Positions 22,301 through 33,800 of a stretch of 64,000 nt of DNA are shown piece after piece (position 1 is the first letter of the stretch; each line of letters begins with the position of its first letter). Source of the stretch: Trebouxia sp. TZW2008 (taxonomy: Eukaryota; Chlorophyta; Trebouxiophyceae; Trebouxiales; Trebouxiaceae); NCBI GenBank assembly GCA_002118135.1, contig BDIU01000028.1, positions 130,711-194,710 on the forward strand, written 5' to 3'. A program made the translations under genes and the position numbers. The notes under the pieces are model-generated. The model worked only from the letters and a program-made list of their open reading frames with translations. It was not told the origin of the DNA and searched no databases.

Positions 22301-25300
22301 GCAGAAACATCAGTGGCGGGCTCCAGTCTGAAGGTTACCAGCCAAGCACATTATTCATTGTGGTCAGCAGGGTTGTTCAGCGTCTCATGTAGAGGGCCAT
22401 CATTGCCAATGGCTGACACCATTAGTATGCTATTGGACGTGATCTCCCACACCTGTACAGCAACATGACCATGAAACCCAGTATTGTTCACAGGTCAGTC
22501 TGTGCAGAGAGTAATGGCGTTTGCTTGCTGGAACCATCCGTGACAATTGCTTGCTTGGACATGTGACAAATTGTCAGCTGTAGTTGCATCAGCAAACTGT
22601 TGAGAATGCAAACAGACCCACATCAACAACTGCTGCACCTGATTCTCTGTCCAAATGTCTGCGCAGGCATCACTGGGCTAAGGGTATAAGAACCCACACA
22701 AGGCACAGATACAGACAAAACAAGCACCTTGGAGCCTACTGCACACAAAAGCACAATGGAGTTTCCCTGGATCTGATGGGAGAGTGATGCTGACTGCTAT
22801 GGTCTGAAAGCTGACATAGCAGTGCAACACATACAATGAGCTTGAACAGTAATCTGCTTACAAACAGTACACTAATTTTCAAAAACTTAACAGCAGCACA
22901 TATGATGAGCTTGAACAGCAGACTACTCTTGATTATATATAAATATAGTATAATTTGGGTGCAATGAGCTTGAACAGTACCTTCTCCACAAAAGGCTGGT
23001 CCAAGTAATCTGGCCCACCAATGCTCAAGTTGACCACATTCAAGCCAATGGCCATGGCGTAGTTGAAGGCATCCAAGAACCAGGAGGTATATGACACCTG
23101 CAACCAGTAGCACCATCAGCACCCAGGACTGAAGAACAAGCTGACACTTGAGGCTCAAGCATTCTGCATCAAATCAACCTTTGTACAGGCTGATCTTTGC
23201 TGCAGAGCGCACAAATCAGTTGTGCACTTCAGTTGAATTGAATGAATGCATTGCCGCTGATGCTAGCTTCCATCATGCTAGTAAGTATGCAGCTGGACTG
23301 ACTTTGAAATGCACGTAGGTGAAGCAATGCCTGCATGGGTTTTGTGATCTCGTGAACAAAGCTTGCGCACCTGATCATTTGTGAAGACTCTGAGGGTGTA
23401 CAGCTCCACCTCAGGGGCAAAGCCAGGGCAGGTGCCGTCAGACCCCCCTATCACCCCTGCCACAAAGGTGCCATGCCCCAACCCATCCTCCAGGGTGGGT
23501 TCATGGGTCCAATTAGTCCTCTCCCTATATACACCATTACAGGCTGTGCACGGCATGTCAGTCTCCATGGTAGTGGGTCATGAAGACTGCAGATGGGATT
23601 GTTCCTTGCACACATCATGCCCTCTTAGGCAAGTCAAGCAAGCCTAGGCGTGGTATGCGGTCCTGGCTGAGGCAAGCAGGGTATTTGCATGACACCACCC
23701 AATGACCCCTGCCACAGAATGATCATGCCTTAACCCGTTCTCTCACTGGGCTCATGAGTTCAGTCGGTCCTCTCCCTGTGCATGTGGCCAGACCTAAGGC
23801 ATGACTCACTATAGGGTATCTGTGATCGCTGTTGTGCACATGGGGCAAGCTGGGACACGGACAATGGCATACTGCTCAGCTGCAGCTTATCAGCTATTGT
23901 CACAGGCTGCTGAAATGGGAAAATGGCAGCTGCATGCTGTGTTTGAGTCTTGCCTTGCAGCTCAATCAGAGAGGCCCCAGAACATGGGCTTACACCTCAT
24001 TTCACAGTCATGCTTATTTGCAAACAAGTGATTTGTCACTGCAATGTTTGCAACAGACAGTGTCGACATTGCAAAATGACAAGATCTGCAGATATTTGCA
24101 TCACAGTCAACATTGGTGGCGGCTGCTGACCTGATGTTCTTGACATGGGGATGATCTGCTCTGATGCCTGTGTCAAAGACGCCAACCTTGACCTTGGCTC
24201 CATTATAGCCCTGCTCCCAAAGCTTATGTGCTTCGAATCTAGCAGTCACGCTGTTGGAGGATAACAGAAGCCGGCGTTTGGTGTCCTCTGAAAGACCCAC
24301 ATCTGACCATGCAGGACTTGCACCATCTGTGGCGTTTTGATGCAGGCCATCCATACTGACCCGCGTCGTGAGCCTGCGTGCAATCACACTGCTTGAGGAC
24401 AGCAGAAGCCGGCGTTTGGTGTCCTCTGACAAACCCATGTCTGACCATGCACTGTTAATACACATCATGAGCCTCAAATTGTCCAGAGGGGCTAGTCAAG
24501 ATACTTGCGAGTAAATGCAGGCATGTAGATCCAGAGGGAAACGTTTAAGGCCTTCCCTGAATGCAGGCAACATGTACATTGCCTGCATAATCAGCACTCA
24601 CATACACAAGTTCTTCAGTCTGTCTGGCACACAGGTAATCAGCAAAATGGGTCACTGGCATTGTAAGTGAAACTTGCTCAGCAAACAAAGACAATGCTAC
24701 AACCCTCTAGGACAACCCTCTAGGATGTCTGCACAATCATCTGCTGGGTGTGACTTGGCTCTGCGCATGGAGGACTGTTTGACTTGCTTCTGCGCTCAGG
24801 AGACTGTCACCACCTAGCTTAAGTTTGACAGCTAAAGCTGCCTGATGCAGCTTTCAAAGGTCCATGCCAAGCGATTGGCGACAATTGGTTGCCCCAGCGC
24901 CTACCCAGCTGGGCCTGCTGAGCCTGTCTAGCATGCGTCTTGAATGAATGAAATAACGTCTTGAATGAAAGAAATAAACAAAAGACACTTGGAACACCGT
25001 CACAAAGCAGCTGTGCCTTTACCTGCCAGGCCTTTTGGATACCCACTCAGAGTCTGCAGGCTGCTGGTCTGAGGATCCACTGCTGCTGTCATCCCATGTG
25101 AGAGCCCGCTTGACTTGTTGCTCAGGATGCACATCTTTGATGCCTGGCCATACGCTCAAGCTTTCCTGCATTCAAATCATCATTGAGTAAGCGTCCACAA
25201 GCGACATGCTTTTCTGCTGTTTAGCCTGCTGCAAGTGGCTCCAAGCCACGTACATTGCATCAATGCTTATCAAGTACCGGCAGCCTGTGCTTTGCAACTG

Positions 25301-25844
25301 CAACTGCAAGGAGGCATTGAGTGCATTGAGGTCTGATGCACCTTGATGCGGGCTGTGTCCTTGTCAAGAACTTCTAGCAAGGCGAAATCTGTGGGGTAGA
25401 TAGCTGCTGCATTGTCTCTGTCTATCCATTTCCATGTATCGTTGACTCCTTTAAGAGCAGCTGCGAGATCTGTTTTGTGACTCTCGGCTGACTTATAGCC
25501 TTGAAACCTGACTATCAGACGACCCAGCACATCTGTGTGCACCCATGTTCCTGCCCTGCTGCTATCTGTTTCTGACTGTCTGGGTCCTTGGGCAGTGCAG
25601 CTTGGTTGTGGCGCGCTGTCGCAGCACTGCAGTACAGGCTACAGCGCGTCATATACATGACCACCAACAACAGGTTAGTGCTGCTGAGCCATGCTGTGCC
25701 TTTGCCTACCTCTGTAGGAGGTTGTTTCGTCACGTTGGACTCCCAATCACAGGTCTCACGGTGCGGCCGCTTGCTCACAGTAGCTAGCGCGCTTGATAGC
25801 TGACCAAAAATCAGGCAGAGCGCAAGCAGCAGGCCGGCGCGCAT
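13374..25844 (-). CDS. MBTPS1: site-1 protease (subtilisin/kexin isozyme 1)
   Basis: Seventeen exons: 25844-25710, 25575-25342, 25165-25023, 24451-24131, 23524-23371, 23097-22981, 22145-21945, 21446-21304, 20832-20555, 19968-19698, 18496-18286, 17411-17225, 16905-16717, 16466-16393, 15876-15772, 15153-14875, 14153-13374. They keep phase throughout and give about 1273 aa. Signal peptide ([20 protein letters not shown]), S1P prodomain, then the S8 catalytic set: Asp264 in VFDTGI, His295 in [11 protein letters not shown], Asn385 in SAIGNDGP, Ser461 in SGTSVASP. The post-catalytic domain carries family blocks [67 protein letters not shown] and [13 protein letters not shown] transmembrane helix near 1214-1231 precedes RRRRSR and a short tail. 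The enzyme cleaves membrane-bound transcription factors in the Golgi (animal SREBP/ATF6, plant bZIP17/28). Sequence is closest to plant S1P. The exon 1/2 junction is the least certain. Intron 9 is GC-AG. Confidence 0.93.
14154..14545. repeat. copies of the last S1P exon head in intron 16
   Basis: Two further copies of the start of the last exon ([16 protein letters not shown]) lie upstream of the functional exon, near 14345-14270 and 14540-14480 on the minus strand, separated by a shorter array of about 35-45 bp units (GGCCTGCATGGGCAAAGCA type). The distal copy ends in a stop shortly after the homologous part. Confidence 0.75.
15480..15656. repeat. (GACAAT)n-like microsatellite in S1P intron 15
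   Basis: An impure array of GACAAT, GACACT and GACGAT hexamers about 175 bp long. It is intronic; the apparent poly-Asp or poly-Ser frames across it are artefacts. Confidence 0.95.
15962..16037. repeat. copy of S1P exon 15 head in intron 14
   Basis: On the minus strand the acceptor and the first 70 bp of exon 15 are repeated: TATGCAG, then a diverged version of the [17 protein letters not shown] coding block. The frame is broken by a stop three codons in, so it is a pseudo-exon upstream of the real exon (15876). Confidence 0.8.
17700..18150. repeat. downstream copies of S1P exon 11 tail
   Basis: In intron 11 at least four diverged copies of the exon 11 end ([21 protein letters not shown] is the functional version; exon end at 18286) can be read on the minus strand near 18140-18110, 18065-18000, 17960-17870 and 17765-17717. 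Several keep the CAACAG|GT donor. They are consecutive and increasingly decayed. Confidence 0.8.
18540..18838. repeat. upstream copies of S1P exon 11 head
   Basis: Two diverged copies of the start of exon 11 (functional [17 protein letters not shown] at 18496 and below) lie in intron 10, near 18670-18540 and 18838-18715 on the minus strand. Each is preceded by a CAG acceptor and interrupted by stops. Exon 11 therefore has copies on both sides. Confidence 0.8.
20273..20465. repeat. downstream copies of S1P exon 9 tail
   Basis: Three tandem units of about 50-90 bp in intron 9 repeat the end of exon 9 (functional [15 protein letters not shown]). The shared core on the plus strand is GCCATAGCATTGAGGACTGT. 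They follow the exon and retain the region of its GC-type donor. Confidence 0.8.
22215..22462. repeat. two upstream copies of S1P exon 7 head
   Basis: Intron 6 contains two copies (22215-22307 and 22361-22462) of the first 85 bp of exon 7 plus its acceptor. On the plus strand each contains GCCAATGGCTGACACCATTA, identical to the functional copy at 22062-22148. Identity is about 90%; the copies cover the codons for the oxyanion-hole block SAIGNDGP. Confidence 0.9.
23695..23781. repeat. upstream copy of S1P exon 5 head
   Basis: A diverged copy (about 80% identity) of the first 80 bp of exon 5, which encodes the catalytic-His region, with its acceptor. It lies in intron 4 about 170 bp upstream of the functional exon start (23524). 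Confidence 0.75.
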
Positions 25845-27826
25845 CAGTGATTCAGTGCGGTACGAAGAACAAGCAGCACTTCCAGATACCGCATACTCGC
25901 TTAGCGTGTACGCATAGAGGCTGTCCTCAGATCATAGAAAAAGAATCGCTTTTGCGCTCGTTCTTTCGAGAGTAGACGCGTCGTTCAACCCTCGACAAAG
26001 TCGACCAAGGATCGTAAGCTTAGGTCGCTTAGTTCGGGGCAGAACACGTCAACTCTGGAACGTTCTGTGTCACGCGCAAGCGGGTGTTGTGTTGAGTATC
26101 TGGGCGCAATTCGAAGCTGCCGCACAGATTGCCGGGTTGTGCTTGAGGTCGAAGGTACCCAAGGTAGTTGAGCTAGCAAGGAAGGCAGGGGTTTGTACGC
26201 TAGGCTTGCACCGTAACAAGGCGCGATTGGTAATGGAGGCTCTAGATTCCGATATCGTCGACATGATGACTAATGTGCCCTTGCGATGTTTTCGGAACTC
26301 AAGCGCTCAGCACTGTTCGCAGGACTTGTACAAGATGTCGTGGTTGGGATCCATGTTCGTCTGCTTCACTTGTGGGTCGCATGATGCACATGACGACAAA
26401 CACCGACACGTGAACCCAGTGAGCGCCGGGACTCGTGACAGGCGCGAGTGAGGGTTCTGGTGTGCCGTTTGCGGCTCCAGCCAACGCTCAGGCAGGGCTA
26501 GCTGCACGATGCAGAGACTGCCGCGGACGCGATTGCAGCATAGTTTCAAACCCAATTGAAAAACAGTCTCACCGTACACAGAGGCGCGCGAGCAAGTTAA
26601 CACCCCGGCAGGTAGCCAAGCGACGGCTGCTCGTTCTCGCTTGCACAACTCAGCAGACAGCCAGCTTTGACAATCGTGCGGACACTGTCGTACGGCGTTG
26701 TTGTCTGCCGGTCTTGGTCAGCAGCTTTGTGGACTTGGTCTGTCTTGACTTTCAGCTCACCTATTGACACATGAGCGACTGCCTTGTTGCCTGACATTCA
26801 GAGTTGATCAATGTGCAGCGTGTACTCTCCAAGTCCATTTTTGTCTCTGATTCTGCATTGTTTGCTATGTACACAGCCACACTTCCACGCACCTTTGTAA
26901 CAGTTACAGACTTCTACCAATTGAGTTTGGCGATTCACAGAGGCAGACAAATCTTGAGCCATACACAGCATTCCAGCAGCGTTTGCTTCTTTGTATAAGC
27001 AGACTGTCTTCAAAAAATCGTAGTGTTATACAAACGTGAACATGACTATGGAATGCTAGAACACATTGAGTCTAGCTGCATGCTCAGTGCTTAGCCTAAA
27101 GAATTCTGTGACTTCGAAGTCAGAGTCTTGTGCTAGTCTATTGTCTTGTAAGGTCTGCACCGAGCGCAGATTGTCATGGTGCACCTCCATGCCTCCATGG
27201 CGCTGAGCCACACTTCTGGCATTACAACGTGTGTGAGTATCGCTTCACTTCTGGACAGCTCAGTCTACACTCACTATTGGCAATCGTCATCGCTGGCGAC
27301 AAGAGGAGCGCTAACAGCAGTGACGCTACACTCAGACCTGGCGTGCTGCAATCAAAATGCTTCAGAGTCCAGAAAGCTGCCTGATGATCAGCACCTCGAG
27401 CACCTGATGACCATGAAGTAAAAATGGGCATCATGCTCGGCAGCTTGTCACCTGTCAGAATCAGGTAAGTCTGCTTGCTCAACTGTCACTGAGCCATCCT
27501 TTGGCTGCATGACTTTGAAGCATGCTCAGCAAACACAACATGACCAGAACAGTTGTAACAAACAGAGGGGTCGCACATGCGCTGGACAGACAATGACGAG
27601 ACGAGGAGTTTGAATCTGTCTGAGCTGAGAACAGCTGCTCAAGTATATGGCGCATGATCGCTACGGTGCATCATACGCATCACATAACAACGAGAGGCCT
27701 CGGATTGATCTAGTATCGCAAGCAGGCTGTTCGCTGCCCCTATGCAGACTTACTTCCAGCAATATCAGCAGGTCATACCTTCCTATAGCGGCTGATGACC
27801 AACTTGTCTGGTGACCCAGCGCAGTC
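25845..27826. other. intergenic region between divergent S1P and formin genes
   Basis: Nearly 2 kb containing both promoters. A plus-strand open stretch at about 26089-26290 (peptide with KVPKVVELARKAGVCTLGL) and a complete 64-codon minus ORF (26264-26070) overlap each other. Neither has a family signal or joined exons, so they stay unassigned. A dyad GGAACGTTCTG at about 26056-26066 has the GAAnnTTC core of a heat-shock element, but one site is weak evidence. Confidence 0.5.
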
Positions 27827-30800
27827 ATGCTCCCAGCGCGAGCCTCCCGAGGTTTCGCCGAGCTGCAGCGCAAACAGGCTGATCGACAGGCGAAAGAGTT
27901 CGCTGTTGTCAAGGATCGAGAGACACTGGAGGTGCTTGCGCGGTCCGTGAACTATCTTGCGGGAGCGGGTAAGTCTCTGCAAGCTGTACTGCTGTATCGC
28001 ACCACGTAAGAAGCGATGCATTCCGCTCTGATATGATGGCTTGTCATCACAAGTCCATCCAGTAACAGAAGCGCTACAAACACTTGCACAAAACCTGCAG
28101 TGAACCATCAAAAGGCAAGAGCCATATTTCTAGACCCTGGTGAAGGAGATGCTGCATCACTGGAAGCACTCAGGGAAGCCTTTCTGGAAGACAGCATTCC
28201 AGGCAAGTCATTGGCAGAAAATCAGGACACAGCAGATATCTGCCTAATGAACTGATATCAGCATTACGCAACCTGCATGATATGTTGTTCAGAATGCATG
28301 AGCAGATCATTTTGGTCCATGAGCACCCTTCACCTGGTTGTGACAGGTCCTGCAAACTGCTCACAGCATCTTAGCAACACACCAAATTCTCCTTAGGGTG
28401 ACATTTCATGTAAGGACAATATTATTGTAAGGACAATGCCATTGTGAGCCAATCACTACATTCAGACTGCGGTGGCACCTTTGAGTACAGACATTTTCAT
28501 ATGTGGACATTTCCTTGATAATCAAAGAGTCACTACAAAGAGAGACTGCTGTATTTGCATTTTCCAAAGCAGACCTGCTGTTGTGAACACCTGCAGATAT
28601 TCCTGAGGGCATTCGGCTGACCTCTAGTCTTTTGGCTGAGCTCATTGTCACATGCCTCAAGGACCTCAGTGAGCCTCTGGTCACCTCCAAGCTCAGTGGC
28701 GACCTGCTGACGCACCTCAGAGCTGCCTCTGAGGGACATGTCAAGCTGTATGTGGTCAAGTGTCTGCTGGAAGAGCTACCAGAGCAGCAGCATGGTAAGA
28801 ACATGACATGCTTGCAGCATGCTGTACAGCAATTTGTTTTATAGAGACACTTAATGTACATGATGATAATAAGAATCTTTACACATTCCAGCACATGTGC
28901 CAGGTGAGTGCGGCTCAAGTCCTGTCCCGCCAGGCAGGCTTGCTCTGAGCGTCTTTGTAAGGACGTCTGATACTCAACCTTTGAACTCAGACTCAATTTA
29001 TTTGGGGACCATCGCAGTCTACATGGGTCTACAAGATTCCAAATTGCACACACAGGCTACTGCTGGAGCTGCTATAGAAACAAAAATTTCATCCAGCATG
29101 TTGTTCGTCGGTCTGTCAGGCTTACCATCATTCTCATGTTGCCTGGATGACCCAAGCACAAGTATGCTTCATGCAATGCATCAACTGCATGAGCCATATA
29201 GACTTGGCATAACGTGTCATGCAAGTGTCACAAGCTACTGAATCTTGTGACTCTGCATTCTGCTGTTGATTGCCCTGCTAAGCATTGTCTGGATTCGATG
29301 CTGTCTGACAGCCTTTGCTGCCCATAGCATTGGTGACAGCAGTGTCACAGGCAAATTTCCAGCAGCCTCAGACCTATGAACAGCCTATAGATGAATAAGT
29401 TGGACGCAAATGCCTTGACAATCCTTGGCATGACTGAAACTTGATTTCTGTGTCGCCTTGAGTAAGTGCAAGTGCCAAAACTGTGAATGCATGCCGTGCA
29501 AACTGTGCGTGACGCTGTGAGCAACATCGAAAGTGTTGCATGCAGCGAGGTGCAGTAGCAACTTGGTCTTGCAGTGACCGCCATTGGTGCTGCTGCAGAT
29601 GCCTTGAAGGCTTTGATCTGCTTGTTGGCAGCTTTGGCACAGCACAGCACCAAGAATGGAATGTCAGCAATCATGCTTGGGCAGGCCTTGGGCCCTCTGC
29701 TGTTCAGACCTGGTCAAGATGATCGAGCGCTGGGCTCTGGTGATGTGGCGTCATGGGTTGAGAGTGCAGTATGTGACTTGACCACACGCAGCATGGCATA
29801 CAAGCATTAATTGTGCACGTGTCATCAGCTATCAATGACAGCATGCACAGTATTGGACTAGTCTACATGCAGCAGGGCTTAGGGTCTGACTTATGCATGT
29901 CTCAAGAGCCACCCATGGCAGGGTACAAAGCGTACCACATGTAAGCACCAGCATATCATGCATTTCATTTGCTTGTGTTGCATAACACGCTACTGCTGTC
30001 AGCTGGCATCTTTTGATGTGCCAAAACGGTTTTGACCTAGCACAGAACACCACAACGTTGCGTCGCCGTGCATAGCATGCTTTAGTCAGTGCATCTCCAG
30101 ATTGGTTCAGCAACTTATGATGGTGTTGCGTCTGCCATATAGGTTGAGGGCACAGCAGAAATGATCAAGCACTGTGGGAATCTCTTTGGTGCGTACTTTG
30201 GCATGGACACCAGTCGCAGCTACAGACAGCCGACCCACCGACAGCACTCCTACAAACAGCTCTCACAGAGGCAGCAAGCTCATGCAGATCCGTTTCCAGT
30301 TGTGTCACACCCACTTCATGCTGAGCAGCAGCAGTCAGGGCCAAACCCCTTTACAGGCCTCACAGCTGGGATGATTGACAGTGCGCAGCAGGCATTGGAA
30401 CCTGAGTCTATGCGCCTTGACAGCATGGCTAAAAGACACAATGCACAGCAGCAACAGGCAGCCAGAAAATCAGCTGTCAGCAAGCCAGCTCCAATAGATG
30501 TTGATGCTGTGTCTAGTCATTCCAGTGACTCAGGCCAGTCTGTGACAGCCAGCGACAGAGGCAAATCAGGGAGCATCCCTTCTTCCCCTTCTCGCAGGCA
30601 GTCCAGTGCATCAGGGGACGTCAGGAGCTCTAGAGATCTGCCTTGGTTGCAGGGCAGGCAGGCAGGGCAAGTGGCAAATGCCCTGCAGAAGAACAAAGTC
30701 AGGTGCAGTAGTCCAAACATGCATGTCGCCACATTCTGCCAGTGTGTCACGATTCCGCCTGCAGATGCACAGCATAAGCAGCACAAGTATTTTGGCACTT

Positions 30801-33800
30801 GCACTACAAGTTTCAGTGTGCAGCGCATCCACAAAACTGCATCTGTCAGTGTCGGGCATAATCTAGCACAGATAATAAACTCAGCAGCACCTGGAGCCAC
30901 ATGTGACAGATCAGATGGCACATGGCCATGAACGTCACCTCAAATGCCAACATATTGATCTCGTTGACTGACACTGAAAGAATCAGCAGACTCTGGTGCA
31001 TGCTTGCAGGCTGCCTTCACCCACTGACTCTGCTGCCACACGCACTGCTTGGAGACCACCAGGTGAGCCACCCTAGCTTCATAATAGCTGTTGTGTGACA
31101 ACTGAGCACTGTCTTGCTTGAAGCCCAAAAGGAAATCGTCCACACCTGCCAGATGCTTTCACCAAACAGATAGTTGTTTCAGCATGCTGCTTCATGTTGC
31201 TTGCTGGCAGCAGTAAAATTGGCAAAGTGAGCAGTATGATCAATGCCTCATTCAAGATGGCCCTCACTTGACGCATCCACAAAGTTGTAAGGTGCCAAGT
31301 GTGCAAGGGCTTGAGCATGCAAGCCCTTGCACACTTGGCTTCTGTAGACTTGCACAGCATTTCTCAACATCGTCTAAGCTTTGCTGTTGCATACACCCGT
31401 CTGCCTAGTTTGTCAATCCCTTGTAATGACCTCTCTCATGTTGACTCGAATGCAGTCAATAATCTATTGAGCGATGTCCAATCTGGTCTGCAGACCTTCC
31501 TTTTTTTGCATAGACCTTCTGCAGACCTTTTGCTGTAAATTGTTTGCAGACCTTGTCTGCTGATCTGCTTCTTCTGCTTGCAGGCATTGCGCCCTCCAAG
31601 GACAGTAATCAGCTGCCAGATAAGGTGAAGCCAGTGTGGATGCCCACCATCCGGCGGGACCCCTCCCTGCCCCCAGACAGTCAAGGCTGGGATCCCAGAA
31701 GAACAGCATCAAGCGCAAACAGCAGCAGCCAGGTACTTGAGGTCCTCATGTTGCTGATTTGATTGGCATGCACCCATACAGCTGAAAGCCAGGACACATT
31801 CATGTAAAAGGGCAGTGACCCTCCTGTTGTCAGCCTTTTGACCATTGGCTTGAACAAATACGTGCAGCAAAAGAAGCCGACCTGGCAGGACAAGTCTTGT
31901 ACCCCACACATCTATCACCTTTGCTAGAATGTGTAAGCTGTCATCATCTGCTTTACCGCTATGATCATGATGTTTGCGTGTATTGGCTGCAGTCTGGGTT
32001 CGCCCACAGACATACAGCTGACAGTCAAGACACAGCCACCTCAAGGGGGAACATCTCTTCTGCCAGTCTGAGAGCAGCTCAGACCTGGTCTCAGGGGCAT
32101 CTCAGAAGTCTTGCATCTGATGTCGCATCTCGTATGCTGAATGATCCAGCGGTCAGCAAGCTGGACATCACAACAGAAGGTGGCCTGAGTCCTTGGAAAG
32201 CACCACAGGTGTGAAAGCAATTTGCAAGTGATGCACACTCGGCATTGACTTGCTCTGGTTGTGCTTTGGGACTGAGCATCAGCACTTGTTAAGCGCAAGA
32301 GGCTTTAACTTGCTTGTGCTCATGCTCACCCTGCCAGATGCTGTCAAACTTCCAAGCATCCCTGCTGGCATGATGCGGCACTTTGTGTGTCGACTGTACG
32401 AAACCATTGCTCTCACTTTAGCTACATTTGATGCTCAACTGTTAGTCAATCATACTGATAAGGCGAGCGCGCGCCAAAGGCACCAGTGTTACGCTTGATT
32501 GCTCCTTGAGGATGCTCACGCAAATAACACAGCTGATCCTGTGGGCTTCACAGAGAGCAGCCTGCTTGGTGCTGAGCCACCTGCAAATGCACCCAGTCAT
32601 CAGTGCATTGTGCAGAGGAGCTCATCTGACGTTGATGGGAGCCGCAGCAAAGGCATCATTATTGGCAACCTTTGTTGCAATGCTGCATTGCTTCTTTCAG
32701 GACGCTCCTGCCAGCAACACACCTGATCCTGTGGACTTGACAGACACCGCTCTGCTTGGCACTCACCCTACTGCAAATGCGCCTACTCATCAGCACAGTG
32801 TGCAGAGGAGCTCTTCTGATGTTGATGGGCGCCTTGGTAAAGGCTCCACCGACTTTGTCAAGGCCCAAGGCCTTAGACGCCAGGCATCAGAATTGGCTCA
32901 TGCTCAGCTGCCTCAAAGCACACCATCCACACTAATTCCTGTGCAAGGTGAGACCTGCATGCCATTATACAGCAAGGATTCCAATCTCAACCAAGACAGG
33001 CACACATGGAACATGTTTTGCCCTGTATGGGTTGGCACTTGTGTAGCAACCCGGTGTTATCGTTGCAGCATGCTGTGCTGATACAGTAGTCATACCCATA
33101 CAAGCATGCTGGGTTTGCTTAAGGGTATTGCAGCTCCTGACTACATAGTACAATGCAATGTGGCAAGACTCAAACCCGAGTGCCTTCAATGCATACCCTG
33201 ACCTGCCCATAGGCAGCGGCAGCATCAACAGCAGAAGCATACTCATCGCCAGCATCAGCAGGGCTCAGAAGTACAGCCAACTTTCTTTAGAAGGACACTT
33301 GCTGTAAGGGCGTTCTTAATGCAAGGACAACGCAATTTGTAACCAATCACTGCATTTATGCATCACTGCATTGGCACCTCTGATTAAGGAGAATATGATT
33401 TGAAAACCACAGCAGTAAACAAAACAGATGTCACAAAGAGAAGTCACTGTATACTCAGCCAAGTGATAACGTGATGGCTTGCAGAGACATCACCCCAGAG
33501 CAATGCCCTAGCCTTGCTTGATGCCCTGAATGGCAGCAATGCCAGGCGGCCTGGGGGCAAGCAGCTGTCCCCTCTTGAGCAAAGGCAGATTGGGTCTCTC
33601 AGGATGGCAGGCCTGGCTACAGGTACAAAACAGTGAAGCACCATACGTAATACTCAATATGCAACACGCAGTAGTTCACAGTGTGAATTGCTGAGATGCA
33701 GTGCAAATTGTGAAATACACAATATGTCGCAGCTAATATGCCATATCCAGCACGCAAGAAATCAACAGTATCAAGCATTGAATTGAGAGTATGGTGATTC

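Larger units (their letters stand above)
27827..30190 (+). other. RhoGAP-like domain of the formin, catalytic residues replaced
   Basis: Encoded by exons 1-5. Recognisable blocks are [20 protein letters not shown], where the family has IFRx[16 protein letters not shown], for LLKx[41 protein letters not shown], for NKMTxxNLAxxFGPxLL; and [11 protein letters not shown] at the end. The arginine finger of IFR is Leu, and the Asn that follows the Met-Thr segment is Met. The fold seems kept, but GAP activity probably is not. A binding role towards Rho/Rop GTPases or membranes is inferred. Confidence 0.75.

Noticed and set aside
26070..26451. Overlapping ORFs upstream of S1P on both strands
   Set aside because: The plus frame has no ATG start and no joined exons; the minus frame has no family signal. 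Left as intergenic.
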